DNA of 64,000 nucleotides from JAIVJZ01 sp036386515 (GTDB lineage Bacteria > Acidobacteriota > Blastocatellia > Pyrinomonadales > Pyrinomonadaceae). The notes under the pieces are model-generated. The model did no database searches and was not told the DNA's origin. It was given only the letters and a program-made list of their open reading frames with translations. The stretch is taken from positions 62,001-126,000 of the forward strand of contig DASVVO010000052.1 of NCBI GenBank assembly GCA_036386515.1, read 5' to 3'. Below, piece after piece: positions 1 through 8,062 of this stretch. The position numbers and the translations under genes were made by a program. How positions within the stretch are numbered: the first letter of the stretch is position 1; each line of letters begins with the position of its first letter.

Positions 1-1308
1 CGCCCCGCCCGGCATCGCATAACGCTCCCCGATGCGGCGCGGCGTCCACACGTCCGCGACGGCCACGTCCGCCGCTGCGAGATCGGGAAAGCCGCCTTTC
101 GCCAGTCGCGCGAAGACGCGCGCGCGCGCCTCCGAAATCTTCGCCTCCGTCCATTCGTCGCCGTCGTTGGCCGGGGCGTTCGCCATGATGAACAGCGTCT
201 CGCCCGCGCCGCCGGGCACGAGCGAACGGTCGCTGCGGCTCGGCGCGCTGACGTAGACGGTCGGGTCGTCGGGAAACTCGCGCGCGTCGAAAAGCTGCGC
301 AAACTCGCGTTGGTAATCTTGCGAGAAATAGACCGCGTGATGCGGCAACCCGGCGAGCGTGCGGCGGACGCCGACGAGGAACACGAGACCGGAGAGCGAC
401 CGCGCGCGCGCCGGTTGCGCGCGCGCGTCGAGTCCGAGCAACGCGGGCGCGAGCGACGCGTCGCCGTTCATCACCACCGCGTCGGCCTTGAGCCGCGTGC
501 CGTCCGCGAGCGTGACGCCCGTCACCCGGCGCGCATCGCTCCCGCCGCGCTCGATGCGCTCGACGCGCGCTCCCGTCCGCAGCGTGACGCCCGCGCGTTC
601 CGCCAGCGCGACGAGGCTTTCGACGAGACGATAAAGGCCGCCCTTGATATGCCAACCGCCGAAGGCGTATTCGACGTAAGGAATCACCGCGAGCGTCGCC
701 GGAGACTCGTAGGGCGATGAGCCGACGTAGGTCGGGTAACGATCGAAGAGTTGTCTGAGATGCGCGCTCTTGAAATGCGCGGCGACCGTCCGGTGATAGT
801 TGCCCCACGCGTGCCTGAGCGGCAGGTGGCGCATGGCCTTGAGCGAGCGCAGGTCGGCCGTGAAGTCGAGCGGCTGCCGCCGGAAGAAAGTCTCCTGCGA
901 GACTTCGAACAGGCGCGCGCCGAGTTGCATGAAACGAAGGAATCCGTCCACGTCGCGCGGTTCGAGTCGGCGCACGGTCGAGAGCCAGTCGGGCAGGTAG
1001 GAAGAATACTGGAAGCGCGTGCCGTCGTCGTAAACGTAGTCCGCGAGCGGGCGCATGGGGATGAGTTCGAGGTGTTCGTCCATGCGCGCGCCGGCGGCCT
1101 CGAAGAGTTCGGCGAAGACCCACCGCATCGTGATGAGCGAGGGGCCGGTGTCGAAACGAAAACCGCCCTCCTCCCAGCGATTCATCTTGCCGCCTGGCGC
1201 GCACGATTGCTCGCAGACCGTGACGCGCCAACCCGCGCGCGCCAGGCGCAACGCCGTCGCCAGCCCGCCCAAACCGCCGCCGATGATGATCGCCTGCTTT
1301 CGTTTCAT
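1..1308 (-). CDS. CrtI/CrtD-type carotenoid desaturase, C-terminus beyond the left edge
   Basis: The 436 codons visible read as a phytoene-desaturase-family flavoprotein: an N-terminal dinucleotide-binding loop GGGLGG at about residues 10-15, an acidic end to the following beta strand, then GGKMNR and the family block FRFDTGPSL. It is the last visible gene of the leftward carotenoid operon and the second CrtI paralogue in it; the other is at 4453-5958. In other bacteria such second copies perform later steps on linear carotenoids, for example 3,4-desaturation (CrtD) or terminal methyl oxidation (CruO/CrtOx type). The sequence does not decide between these. The start is the ATG at 1308. The gene has no stop inside the window. 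Confidence 0.88.
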   Translation of the reverse strand, partial: MKRKQAIIIGGGLGGLATALRLARAGWRVTVCEQSCAPGGKMNRWEEGGFRFDTGPSLITMRWVFAELFEAAGARMDEHLELIPMRPLADYVYDDGTRFQYSSYLPDWLSTVRRLEPRDVDGFLRFMQLGARLFEVSQETFFRRQPLDFTADLRSLKAMRHLPLRHAWGNYHRTVAAHFKSAHLRQLFDRYPTYVGSSPYESPATLAVIPYVEYAFGGWHIKGGLYRLVESLVALAERAGVTLRTGARVERIERGGSDARRVTGVTLADGTRLKADAVVMNGDASLAPALLGLDARAQPARARSLSGLVFLVGVRRTLAGLPHHAVYFSQDYQREFAQLFDAREFPDDPTVYVSAPSRSDRSLVPGGAGETLFIMANAPANDGDEWTEAKISEARARVFARLAKGGFPDLAAADVAVADVWTPRRIGERYAMPGGA

Positions 1309-1558
1309 AACCCGACGGCCGGACGCCCTTGCCGTTGACGACTAAACTATCAAGACGCCTACGGCCGCAGCGGGAGCACGGCGGAGGCACAGAGTAAAAC
1401 CATCCTGAATGAAGCACGGAGTAGAACCATCCGGTAAGGTGAAATTTCAAATTTGAAATTTGAGATGATCCCTTTCAAATTTGAGATGATCCCTTGCCGG
1501 CCTCTGCGCCGTCCGTCGTCGCGGCGTTGAAGGTTTAAACTTTCAGTTTCGCCGCGCG
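1309..1558. repeat. Intergenic spacer with palindrome and short direct repeats
   Basis: This 250-bp gap lies inside the carotenoid operon. Positions 1442-1461 form a perfect 20-bp palindrome built from AAATTT blocks. Overlapping it, a 19-bp direct repeat containing TTGAGATGATCCCTT occurs at 1456-1474 and again at 1477-1495. The block is strikingly AT-rich in a GC-rich context. No gene is seen. It could be an mRNA-processing element or a repeat family dispersed in this genome; nothing here fixes a function. Confidence 0.75.
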
Positions 1559-2698
1559 CTAAACTTCCGCGCCCGCACGGTAACGCCGCCCTTTCCATTC
1601 GACGCCGCGCCCGCTCTTGCATCGCCACCACGAGGAGAGACCGAGCGCGAGGAGGATCGCCTCGCCGAGCGGATGCAGCGCGACCGACCACCACGGATGC
1701 CTGAAGCGCACGGCCAACGCCGCGCGCATCAAGAGCACGCACAGGGCGACCGCGGCAAACACCAGCCCGCCGCCGCCTCCGCCCATCGTGAAAAATAACG
1801 GCGCGAGGATGAACGGGAGAAACAACAGCAGCGCGTGCATCGCCATGAACGCCCAGAAGCTCGACTCGCGCCGGAAGGCCGGGAAGAAGTTCTTCTGAAA
1901 TCCGCCCCAGATTTCCGCGAACGAGCGGTACATGCGCGCGCTCACCGTTCCTTGCCCGTCGAGACACAAGCTCCTCTGCCCGCGCGCGCGCCACAACTGC
2001 GCGAGCCGCACGTCTTCAAAGAGTTCGCGGCGCACGGCCGCGTGCCCGCCGACGCGCGCGTAGGTCGGGGCGTGCGCGAGCAGGCAGGCTCCGTGCGCGA
2101 GGCCGAGCGCAGGGTCGGCGCGCCGGAGCGCGAGCGGCGCGGGGTAGAGCGTGAAGACGACGAAGTTCAGGAGCGGCATCAGGGCGCGTTCCCAGAAGCT
2201 ACGGAGTTCGAGCGCAGGCCAGCAGGAGAGCAGCGTGACGCGGCGGCGGTCGGCTTCGGCGAGCATCCGCGCCGCCGCGCCCGTGGAGAGCCGCGCGTCG
2301 GCATCGAGAAAGAGCAGCCACTCGCCGCGCGCCGCCGCCGCGAGCCGCGCGCACGCGAAAGTCTTTCCGCACCAACCCTCGGGCAGCGGCACGGGCGCAA
2401 CGGATTTCACGCGGGCGTCGCGCGTCGAGTATTCGTCGATGACGGCGGGCGTGCGATCCGTCGAGTGATCGTCGTAGACCAATACTTCGCAGACCGTCTC
2501 GCTCCCTTGCGCGAGCGCGGCATCGAGACAGGCCGCGAGATTCGTCTCCTCGTCGCGCGCCGGGATCAGGATGGAGACGCGCGCCCGCGTCGCAACGCCG
2601 GGGTTGGCCGCGACGCGCGGCCACGCGAGCGCGTTCCACAAGGCGACGCCGAGCAACGTCGCCGCCGCGAGCAACAGCAGGGGGTAGAAAAAAATCAT
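1559..2698 (-). CDS. Membrane-associated family-2 glycosyltransferase of the carotenoid operon
   Basis: The 379-residue protein has an N-terminal membrane segment (residues 2-20) and a GT-A nucleotide-sugar domain: ILIPARDEE at 43-51, DDHST at 76-80 and the metal-binding DADA at 132-135. Two to three C-terminal hydrophobic segments follow after about residue 280. This layout matches carotenoid glucosyltransferases of the CrtQ/CruC type, and the operon position supports transfer of a sugar to a hydroxylated or carboxylated carotenoid. The ATG at 2698 overlaps the crtE stop by 4 nt (ATGA), so translational coupling is likely. A longer upstream reading exists but lies inside crtE in another frame. 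Sugar and acceptor are not determinable. Confidence 0.85.
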   Translation of the reverse strand: MIFFYPLLLLAAATLLGVALWNALAWPRVAANPGVATRARVSILIPARDEETNLAACLDAALAQGSETVCEVLVYDDHSTDRTPAVIDEYSTRDARVKSVAPVPLPEGWCGKTFACARLAAAARGEWLLFLDADARLSTGAAARMLAEADRRRVTLLSCWPALELRSFWERALMPLLNFVVFTLYPAPLALRRADPALGLAHGACLLAHAPTYARVGGHAAVRRELFEDVRLAQLWRARGQRSLCLDGQGTVSARMYRSFAEIWGGFQKNFFPAFRRESSFWAFMAMHALLLFLPFILAPLFFTMGGGGGGLVFAAVALCVLLMRAALAVRFRHPWWSVALHPLGEAILLALGLSSWWRCKSGRGVEWKGRRYRAGAEV

Positions 2699-3630
2699 GC
2701 GACGGACAGTTGCGCCGCGCGCGCGCGCGTCACTTTGCGGAGCATCATCTCCGACGCCTCGATCAACACGCGCGCCTCGCCGCGCTCGCCGAATTTCCCG
2801 ACGAGCAGCGACGCGCCCTCGCGCGCCAGCGCGCACGCCAAACGCTCGGACGCGCCCGCGCCGAGCACTGAAACGGCCGACGGGCGCAGGTGGCGCGCGT
2901 CCTGCCGCGCCGTCTTCCCCGACAACGCGCCCGCGCCGGGTTCGTCCAGCAGGTCGTCGCAAATTTGATAGACGCGCCCGAAGCGTTCGCCGAAACCGGC
3001 CAACGCCGCGATCGTCTCAACCTCAGCCCCGCGCGCCTGCGCGCCCGCGATCATCATCAGGCGCATCAAGGCCACGGTCTTTAAGTCGCGGCTGGCGAGC
3101 GCGCGGTCGTTCGCGCTCGTCGCGCGCAACTCCAGGTCGATCACCTGACCGCCGATCATGCCGTCCGCGCCCACGGTTCGCGCGGCCTCTCTGAGCAGCG
3201 CGCCGGTCGTCGCGCCGGGCGACGCGCTCAATTCGGCGGCGCGCGTCAGCAGCGCGTAAGCCTGATTGAGCAGCGCGAGGGCGGCGAGCACGGCCAGGCC
3301 CTCGCCGTAGACGAGGTGGAGCGCGCGCCGGTTGCGACGCAAATCGGCGTCGTCCATCGCGGGCAGGTCGTCGAGGATGAGCGAACTGCTGTGGAGAAAT
3401 TCGACGGCGCAGCCGACGATGATGCCCTGCTCATCGGTCGCCCCGGCCAGGCGCGCGGCGGCCAGGGCGAGCACGGGGCGCAGGCGTTTGCCGCCGGGAA
3501 AAAGCGCGTAGTCGAGCGCGTCGTTGAGCCGCTCCGCGCCCGCCTGCGAACTGTAGGGCAGGTGCGCGTGGAGCGCGTCTTCGATCTGCGCGCCGTGCTG
3601 TGCGATGAACCGGGATAACTGTTCCGTCAA
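2695..3630 (-). CDS. crtE: Geranylgeranyl (polyprenyl) diphosphate synthase
   Basis: A trans-isoprenyl diphosphate synthase of 311 residues. It has both aspartate-rich motifs: the bacterial-type first motif DDLPAMDD at residues 87-94 and DDLLD at 225-229, with GGKRLRP at 46-52 and GGQ before VIDLE at 160-162. It supplies the C20 (or C15) precursor for phytoene synthase. The start is taken as the TTG at 3630, which overlaps the upstream hydrolase TGA as TTGA and is preceded by a purine-rich GAGAGAAAGCGAGG ribosome-binding region. A longer upstream frame would be wholly inside the hydrolase gene and is unlikely. The stop overlaps the next start. Confidence 0.9.
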   Translation of the reverse strand: MTEQLSRFIAQHGAQIEDALHAHLPYSSQAGAERLNDALDYALFPGGKRLRPVLALAAARLAGATDEQGIIVGCAVEFLHSSSLILDDLPAMDDADLRRNRRALHLVYGEGLAVLAALALLNQAYALLTRAAELSASPGATTGALLREAARTVGADGMIGGQVIDLELRATSANDRALASRDLKTVALMRLMMIAGAQARGAEVETIAALAGFGERFGRVYQICDDLLDEPGAGALSGKTARQDARHLRPSAVSVLGAGASERLACALAREGASLLVGKFGERGEARVLIEASEMMLRKVTRARAAQLSVA

Positions 3631-4463
3631 ACTCGCGCCTCGCTTTCTCTCGCTTGTTCCGCTAAGGCTTCCGTCTTGGTCGCCGTCAAATCGTGCGCGC
3701 CGTCGCCGTCGTCCGCGAAGACGACGCGAGCGAGTTGCGCCGTGGCTTCGAGAAGCGGTAAATGTCCCGCCCCCACGAGCACGCGTGCGCGCGCCTGCGG
3801 CCAGATGCCTTGCCACAGCGAGACGGATTTCTTCACCGCGCCGAACGTCCGCTCGCCGTAAACGATGTCGATAGGCACGCCGCGCAAACTCTCGAATCGC
3901 TCGACGCCTTCGACTTGCGCGAGCAAAGCCAGGTAGCCCTGTGCCACGTCGTGATCAATGCGGCCGAACGAATGCGTGAGATCGGTTGCGGCCGTGCGCC
4001 GGCTTCTGAGCGATTGATTCGTCAACCAACGTCCGAGCGGATTGGCGAACGTCGTCCGGTAGGCGTAACGCCCGAAACTCCGCGCGACGAAGACGCGGAA
4101 GTACCACGGCCAATAGGCGAACGGATCGATCAGCACGAGCCGACCGACGCGCTCCCTGATTTGTTTGGCGACCAACAGCCCGAGGATCGCGCCGCTGCAA
4201 TTGCCGATCAAAGTGACGGCCGTGCGCGGCGGCGCGGCCGCGAGCGCGCCGCGCACGGCCTCGACGATCTCGGCCGTCACGGATTCAAGGTCGAAACGCG
4301 GCGGCGCGGGTGACTGGCCGCAGCCGGGTAAGTCCGCGCTGTAGAGGGACGCGCGCGCGGGGATGTGCGCGGCGAGCGGCGCGAACGTGCGGTGGTCGCC
4401 GCTCCAACCGTGCAGGCCGAAGTAGAGTTCATGCTCGCCCGCGCCGTATCGCTTAACGTACAT
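3627..4463 (-). CDS. Alpha/beta hydrolase with cysteine in the nucleophile elbow
   Basis: The 278-residue protein has the alpha/beta-hydrolase fold signatures: oxyanion-region HGWSGD at 18-23, nucleophile elbow GNCSG at 87-91, the acid strand ending YGERT (Glu204), and the catalytic-type histidine in GAGHLPLLE (His234). The position normally held by serine in G-x-S-x-G is Cys89, as in dienelactone hydrolases. The gene overlaps crtI by 11 nt and crtE by 4 nt, so it is a true member of the carotenoid operon. A role as carotenoid ester hydrolase or acyltransferase is inference only. Confidence 0.85.
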   Translation of the reverse strand: MYVKRYGAGEHELYFGLHGWSGDHRTFAPLAAHIPARASLYSADLPGCGQSPAPPRFDLESVTAEIVEAVRGALAAAPPRTAVTLIGNCSGAILGLLVAKQIRERVGRLVLIDPFAYWPWYFRVFVARSFGRYAYRTTFANPLGRWLTNQSLRSRRTAATDLTHSFGRIDHDVAQGYLALLAQVEGVERFESLRGVPIDIVYGERTFGAVKKSVSLWQGIWPQARARVLVGAGHLPLLEATAQLARVVFADDGDGAHDLTATKTEALAEQARESEARV

Positions 4464-5958
4464 GACTCACGATCCTCTCCGCGACCTGTCGGCCGCCGAG
4501 CACGACCATCGGCATCCCCGTGCCCGGCGTGGTGCTCGCGCCCGCGTAGTAGAGACCCTCGATCTCCGTGGAAAAATTTTTGCTTCGCAGCGGCCCTAGT
4601 TGGCGCAGGTTGTGCGCCGCGCCGAACGCCGAACCGTCGTAGAGGCCGAATCGCCGTCGCCATTCGACGGGCGTGTACACGTCTTCGCAGAGGATGCGTT
4701 CCGGCGTGAGGTTGATGTCGTGGCGCGCGAGCGTGGCGAGCACGCCCGCGCGCACCTCGCCGACGGCCGCGTCCCAATCCGTCTCGCCCAACTCGCTCAA
4801 CAGGGGCACGGGCACGAGCACGAACACCGCGCTCGCGCCCACGGGTGCGAGCGCGGCATCCGTGGCCGAAGGGACGCTCACGTAAAACGGCAAGTCGCGC
4901 GGGATGCGCTTTCCCTGCAAGAGGTCTCGGTAGGCGGCGCGATTGTCGTCTGGCAGAAAGATCGTGTGGTGGCCGAGGTTGCCGACCTCGCCGCCGACGC
5001 CCCAGTAAAAAGTCACAACGCCGGGCGTCATCCGTAGTTTCCCGGCCTTGCGTCGAAGTCGCCCGGCGACGCGCGCATCGGCCGCGAGCAGCGCGGTGTC
5101 GGTCGTCGGCACGTCTACGTTCGAGAGGACGAGACGCGAGGCGCGAAAGCTGCCGTCGGCCAGTTCCAGCCCCGTGATGCGTCCCTGCTCGGTCGTGATC
5201 CGCCGCACGCGTCGGTTGGTGTGTATCTCGACGCCGAGTTCGACGGCCAGTTTCGTGATGCCCCGGACGAGGCCATAGACGCCGCCTTCGGGCAGCCAGA
5301 GTCCGTAGGCCATCTCGCCGTAAGGGAGGATGGTGAACATGCCCGGCAGCGTGTAGGGCGAGCCGCCGAGATACATCGCGTATGAGCCGAGGGCTTCGCG
5401 CAGGTGGCGGCTTTTGAAGTAACGACGGAGTTGGCCGTCGAACGAACGCCAGACGCTCGTGCGCCGCAACTCGGACGGGCGAAGCGCGCCGAACCACTTG
5501 AGCGGGTTGTCCTCGTTGCGATTCACCATCTTCTCGAAGGCGATGCGATACTTCGCCTCCGCGTCGCGCATGAAGGCGAAGACGCCGGGGCGCGAGCCGG
5601 GTTCGAGCCGCTCACACTCCGCCAAAAACTTCCGCAGGTCGCTCGACAGGGTGAAGCGCGTGCCGTCCTGCCACTGGAAACGGATGGACGGATCGACCGG
5701 CAGCAGTTTCACGTAGTCGTGCAAATTTCGCTGCGCGGCGGCGAACAGTTGCTCGAAGACCCACGGATAGTTCAGGAGCGACGGCCCCGTATCGAAGCGA
5801 AACCCGTCGCGCTCGATGGTGTTCGCGCGCCCGCCCACGCGCTCGTTCGCCTCGTAGAGACTGACGGCGAACCCGGCCAGGCGCAGGTAGATCGCCGCGC
5901 TCAGGCCGCCCAATCCCCCGCCCACGATCAAGACGTTTTTTTCCACCCTTAACTTCAT
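4453..5958 (-). CDS. crtI: Phytoene desaturase
   Basis: A full-length CrtI-type FAD-dependent desaturase of 501 residues. The dinucleotide fold has GGGLGG at residues 13-18, then GGRANT and FRFDTGPSLL. The C-terminal FAD-binding block is YYAGASTTPGTGMPMVVLGG, the usual carotenoid-desaturase signature. It should convert phytoene to a more desaturated linear carotene such as lycopene. It is downstream of crtB by 49 nt and overlaps the hydrolase start by 11 nt. Among the two paralogues this one sits in the canonical position after crtB, so I assign it the phytoene step. No lycopene cyclase is visible in the operon. Confidence 0.92.
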   Translation of the reverse strand: MKLRVEKNVLIVGGGLGGLSAAIYLRLAGFAVSLYEANERVGGRANTIERDGFRFDTGPSLLNYPWVFEQLFAAAQRNLHDYVKLLPVDPSIRFQWQDGTRFTLSSDLRKFLAECERLEPGSRPGVFAFMRDAEAKYRIAFEKMVNRNEDNPLKWFGALRPSELRRTSVWRSFDGQLRRYFKSRHLREALGSYAMYLGGSPYTLPGMFTILPYGEMAYGLWLPEGGVYGLVRGITKLAVELGVEIHTNRRVRRITTEQGRITGLELADGSFRASRLVLSNVDVPTTDTALLAADARVAGRLRRKAGKLRMTPGVVTFYWGVGGEVGNLGHHTIFLPDDNRAAYRDLLQGKRIPRDLPFYVSVPSATDAALAPVGASAVFVLVPVPLLSELGETDWDAAVGEVRAGVLATLARHDINLTPERILCEDVYTPVEWRRRFGLYDGSAFGAAHNLRQLGPLRSKNFSTEIEGLYYAGASTTPGTGMPMVVLGGRQVAERIVSHVR

Positions 5959-5972
5959 CCGACATTCACCAG

Positions 5973-6009
5973 CCGAAACTCGACGGCCGAAACTCGACGG
6001 CCGAAATTC
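5973..6009. repeat. 14-bp tandem repeat between crtB and crtI
   Basis: The unit CCGAAACTCGACGG occurs at 5973-5986 and 5987-6000, followed by a partial divergent third copy that runs into the crtB stop codon. It fills most of the 49-bp spacer. Confidence 0.85.
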
Positions 6010-7024
6010 ACTTGCGCAGATAGCCGAGCGGGATGCGCCAGTATTTGCTCGGCGGCAGGACGCCGAACTTCTCGCGCGCGGGCACGCTCTCGCGGCGCAT
6101 CAGGCCGTCGGCGTTCCGGCCGATGCGCTCGTTCAGACGACGATAGACGCCGATGCAGGCGCGGATGGCGAGTTGGCAATCGGGGGAGAAGGCGTCCAGG
6201 TCGCGCTCGGCCTGGGCATAGTGTGATTCGGCGATGGTCGCCAGACGACGCCGCAGGCGCGCGAGCGCAGGGTGTTGCCGCGCGTCGCGCACGTCCAGCG
6301 CGGCGATGCCTTCGGCGCGCAACATGTCTTGCGGCAGGTAAACTCTCCCGCGCGTCTGGTCTTCGCTCACATCGCGCAGGAAGTTCGTTAGTTGGAGCGC
6401 GATGCCGAGGGCGCGTGCGCTCCCGGCGGCGCGCGTGAAGTGCCGCGGCGCGCTCGCGCCGTAGACGTGCGCCAGAAAGTAGCCGACGACGACCGCGCTG
6501 CCGTAGATGTAATTCTCGATTAAATCGTCGAGCGTTTCGAACGGGCGCGGCTCGGCGTCGCGCCGCATCGCCGCGAGAAAGGCGCGGTAGTGCTCGGGCG
6601 GGATGGCGCGCTCGCGCACGACCCTGGCGAAGCCCGCCGCGAAGCAAGGCACGCCCGCGCGCAAGGCTTCCGCCAGGGAGGCGGCGCGGAGTCCTTGTTC
6701 GTAACGCTCGCTCCAGTCGTCGAGTTGGCGCAACTGCTCGGCGCGGGGCAGCGGAAACGTGTCCACGATCTCGTCGGGGTAGCGCACGGCCGCGTAGACG
6801 GCTTCCACTTCCGCGCGCTTGGCGGCGGGAAGAAAACGACTCACGATGAAGAAACTCGTCGTGTAGGCGCGCATCACGGCGCGCGCCTGCTTCGTGATGA
6901 CGAGCCACGCCGCGCGCTCCGAGCCTGCCTTGAGCGCGCGGGCGCGCGTCCGCCGTTCGAGGGCTTCCCAGCCTGCGAGCGTCCAGACGCCGCCGTTTCC
7001 GTTTGGATGATTGTGCGAGAGCAT
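6008..7024 (-). CDS. crtB: Phytoene synthase
   Basis: A squalene/phytoene synthase of 338 residues condensing two geranylgeranyl diphosphates into phytoene. The first substrate-Mg motif is YPDEIVD at 82-88 (a variant of DxxxD) and the second is NFLRDVSED at 214-222, with the adjacent GRVYLP block. The N-terminus carries about 35 extra residues before the conserved region; the ATG at 7024 is the only clear start. It is the second gene of the operon, 258 bp downstream of idi and 49 bp upstream of crtI. Confidence 0.93.
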   Translation of the reverse strand: MLSHNHPNGNGGVWTLAGWEALERRTRARALKAGSERAAWLVITKQARAVMRAYTTSFFIVSRFLPAAKRAEVEAVYAAVRYPDEIVDTFPLPRAEQLRQLDDWSERYEQGLRAASLAEALRAGVPCFAAGFARVVRERAIPPEHYRAFLAAMRRDAEPRPFETLDDLIENYIYGSAVVVGYFLAHVYGASAPRHFTRAAGSARALGIALQLTNFLRDVSEDQTRGRVYLPQDMLRAEGIAALDVRDARQHPALARLRRRLATIAESHYAQAERDLDAFSPDCQLAIRACIGVYRRLNERIGRNADGLMRRESVPAREKFGVLPPSKYWRIPLGYLRK

Positions 7025-7282
7025 AAACCTTTAGTCGAGACGCGCGCCGGGGCGACCGCCTTGAGCCGCCGCCTTTCGGTTGCGCCGATCTTTCTTTCCT
7101 ACCTCTACGCCCGGCAACACTTGAACGGATTGCCGCTCCGCCGCCCGATCGCCGCCCGCGAGACGACGAACGCAAGTTACGCCGCCCGCGAGATGATGAA
7201 CGCAAGTTGCGCCGCCCGCGAGACGACGAACGCTAAGGTGCGCCGCCTGCTCGACGCCCGCGCGCGGCGCGCCGCCGGCAAT
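7025..7282. other. Spacer between idi and crtB
   Basis: No gene is seen. The stretch is long for an intra-operon gap and contains the three-copy 30-bp repeat listed separately. A weak crtB promoter inside it cannot be excluded. Confidence 0.5.
7151..7240. repeat. Three tandem 30-bp direct repeats upstream of crtB
   Basis: Copies lie at 7151-7180, 7181-7210 and 7211-7240, each starting GCCGCCCGCGAGA and containing GAACGCAAGTT or a variant. Copies one and two differ at three positions and the third diverges at its end. Confidence 0.92.
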
Positions 7283-7834
7283 TCACGCCCCGCCGGACGC
7301 CCCGCGCCCCGTCCCGTATTCCTCTTCCACGCGCGCCCAGCCCTCCGTCTCCAACGCCGCCCTGAGCCAGTAGGTGTATTCCTCCGGCCGCTCGCGCAAA
7401 TCGCGCCGCAGTTCGTCGGGCGTCGTCCACTTCCAGTCTTCCACTTCCGATTCCGCGGGAGTGAACGCGCCGTCGAACTCGCCGACGAAGACGTGGTCGT
7501 ATTCGTGCTCGATCAACTCGTTGGCAAACTCGGCGCGGTAAAGAAACTCGAAGGCCGCGCTCAGTTCGCAATCGAAGTTCATCTCTTCGCGCAGGCGGCG
7601 ACGCGCGGCGGCCGGTGTGGATTCCTCGGGGCGCGGATGGCCGCAGCAGGTGTTCGACCAGAGGCCGCCGGAGTGATACTTCCCCTTCGCCCGGCGTTGC
7701 AGCAGCAGGCGACCCGCGGAGTTGAAGACGAAGATGGAGAACGCGCGGTGCAGATGCCCGGCCGCGTGCGCCGCCAGTTTTTCCGCCGCGCCCAACTCCC
7801 GGTCGTGTTCGTCTACGAGTATGACTTGTTCCAT
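7283..7834 (-). CDS. idi: Isopentenyl-diphosphate delta-isomerase, type 1
   Basis: A Nudix-fold type-1 IPP isomerase that interconverts IPP and DMAPP and feeds the carotenoid pathway. The catalytic cysteine motif NTCCGHP is at 61-67, the Nudix-like REEMNF at 82-87, the metal/catalytic EHEYDH at 109-114, and the WKW block follows near 143. I choose the ATG at 7834 because the protein (183 residues) then begins MEQVILVDEH, which aligns with the Escherichia coli enzyme's start and length, and a GGAGG-containing purine stretch precedes it. The in-frame ATG at 7876 has no visible ribosome-binding site. First gene of the carotenoid operon. Confidence 0.93.
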   Translation of the reverse strand: MEQVILVDEHDRELGAAEKLAAHAAGHLHRAFSIFVFNSAGRLLLQRRAKGKYHSGGLWSNTCCGHPRPEESTPAAARRRLREEMNFDCELSAAFEFLYRAEFANELIEHEYDHVFVGEFDGAFTPAESEVEDWKWTTPDELRRDLRERPEEYTYWLRAALETEGWARVEEEYGTGRGASGGA

Positions 7835-7898
7835 CGCCGCCGCCCCGGCCTCCGCGCCGCGATTTTCAACTTTCATTTGAACGTTTTGGACGTTTCAT

Positions 7899-7926
7899 AG
7901 AGTAGCAGGGTTTTCTCAACTGTCAA
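7899..7926 (-). promoter_or_regulatory. Probable promoter of the idi-crt operon
   Basis: On the minus strand a perfect -35 TTGACA (7926-7921) is followed after 16 nt by TACTCT (7904-7899), which keeps the TAnnnT core of a -10 box. Transcription would begin near 7892, just upstream of idi. The -35 lies inside the TCAAC repeat cluster, so a repressor bound there would block the promoter. Confidence 0.6.
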
Positions 7927-7939
7927 GTCAACAATCAAC
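7916..7939. promoter_or_regulatory. Repeated TCAAC boxes, candidate regulator operator
   Basis: Four TCAAC/TCAAG boxes start at 7916, 7923, 7928 and 7935, giving a near-repeated 12-bp unit that covers the idi -35 element. CarH-type regulators bind short direct repeats overlapping -35 elements, so this is the first place to expect the adjacent B12 regulator. Assignment is inference. Confidence 0.45.
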
Positions 7940-7996
7940 TAATAGCCACAAACAGTTTTCTCAAGAAGATTTCTGAACGATTTGGACGGAATTTGA

Positions 7997-8025
7997 TTTA
8001 CATCGGCAGCTTAATTTGCTAGAGT
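7997..8025 (+). promoter_or_regulatory. Probable promoter of the CarH-like gene
   Basis: A -35 TTTACA (7997-8002), a 17-nt spacer and a -10 TAGAGT (8020-8025) precede the gene by 37 nt. The match to the sigma-70 consensus is 5/6 and 4/6. Confidence 0.6.
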
Positions 8026-8062
8026 CGCGGCCACCGGCAAGGAGTGGCGATGGCGGGAGTTT

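Larger units (their letters stand above)
7879..7988. repeat. Pair of 14-bp direct repeats in the divergent control region
   Basis: GAACGTTTTGGACG at 7879-7892 and GAACGATTTGGACG at 7975-7988 match at 13 of 14 positions. One covers the expected idi transcription start; the other lies 8 bp upstream of the regulator's -35 box. This symmetric placement suggests regulatory sites. Confidence 0.5.

Noticed and set aside
3631..3816. N-terminal extension of crtE
   Set aside because: The added residues are Arg/Gly/Thr-rich and lie inside the hydrolase gene; the TTG at 3630 overlapping the hydrolase stop gives a family-like length.
7151..7240. Could the three 30-bp repeats be a CRISPR array
   Set aside because: The copies are directly adjacent with no spacers and there are no cas genes nearby.
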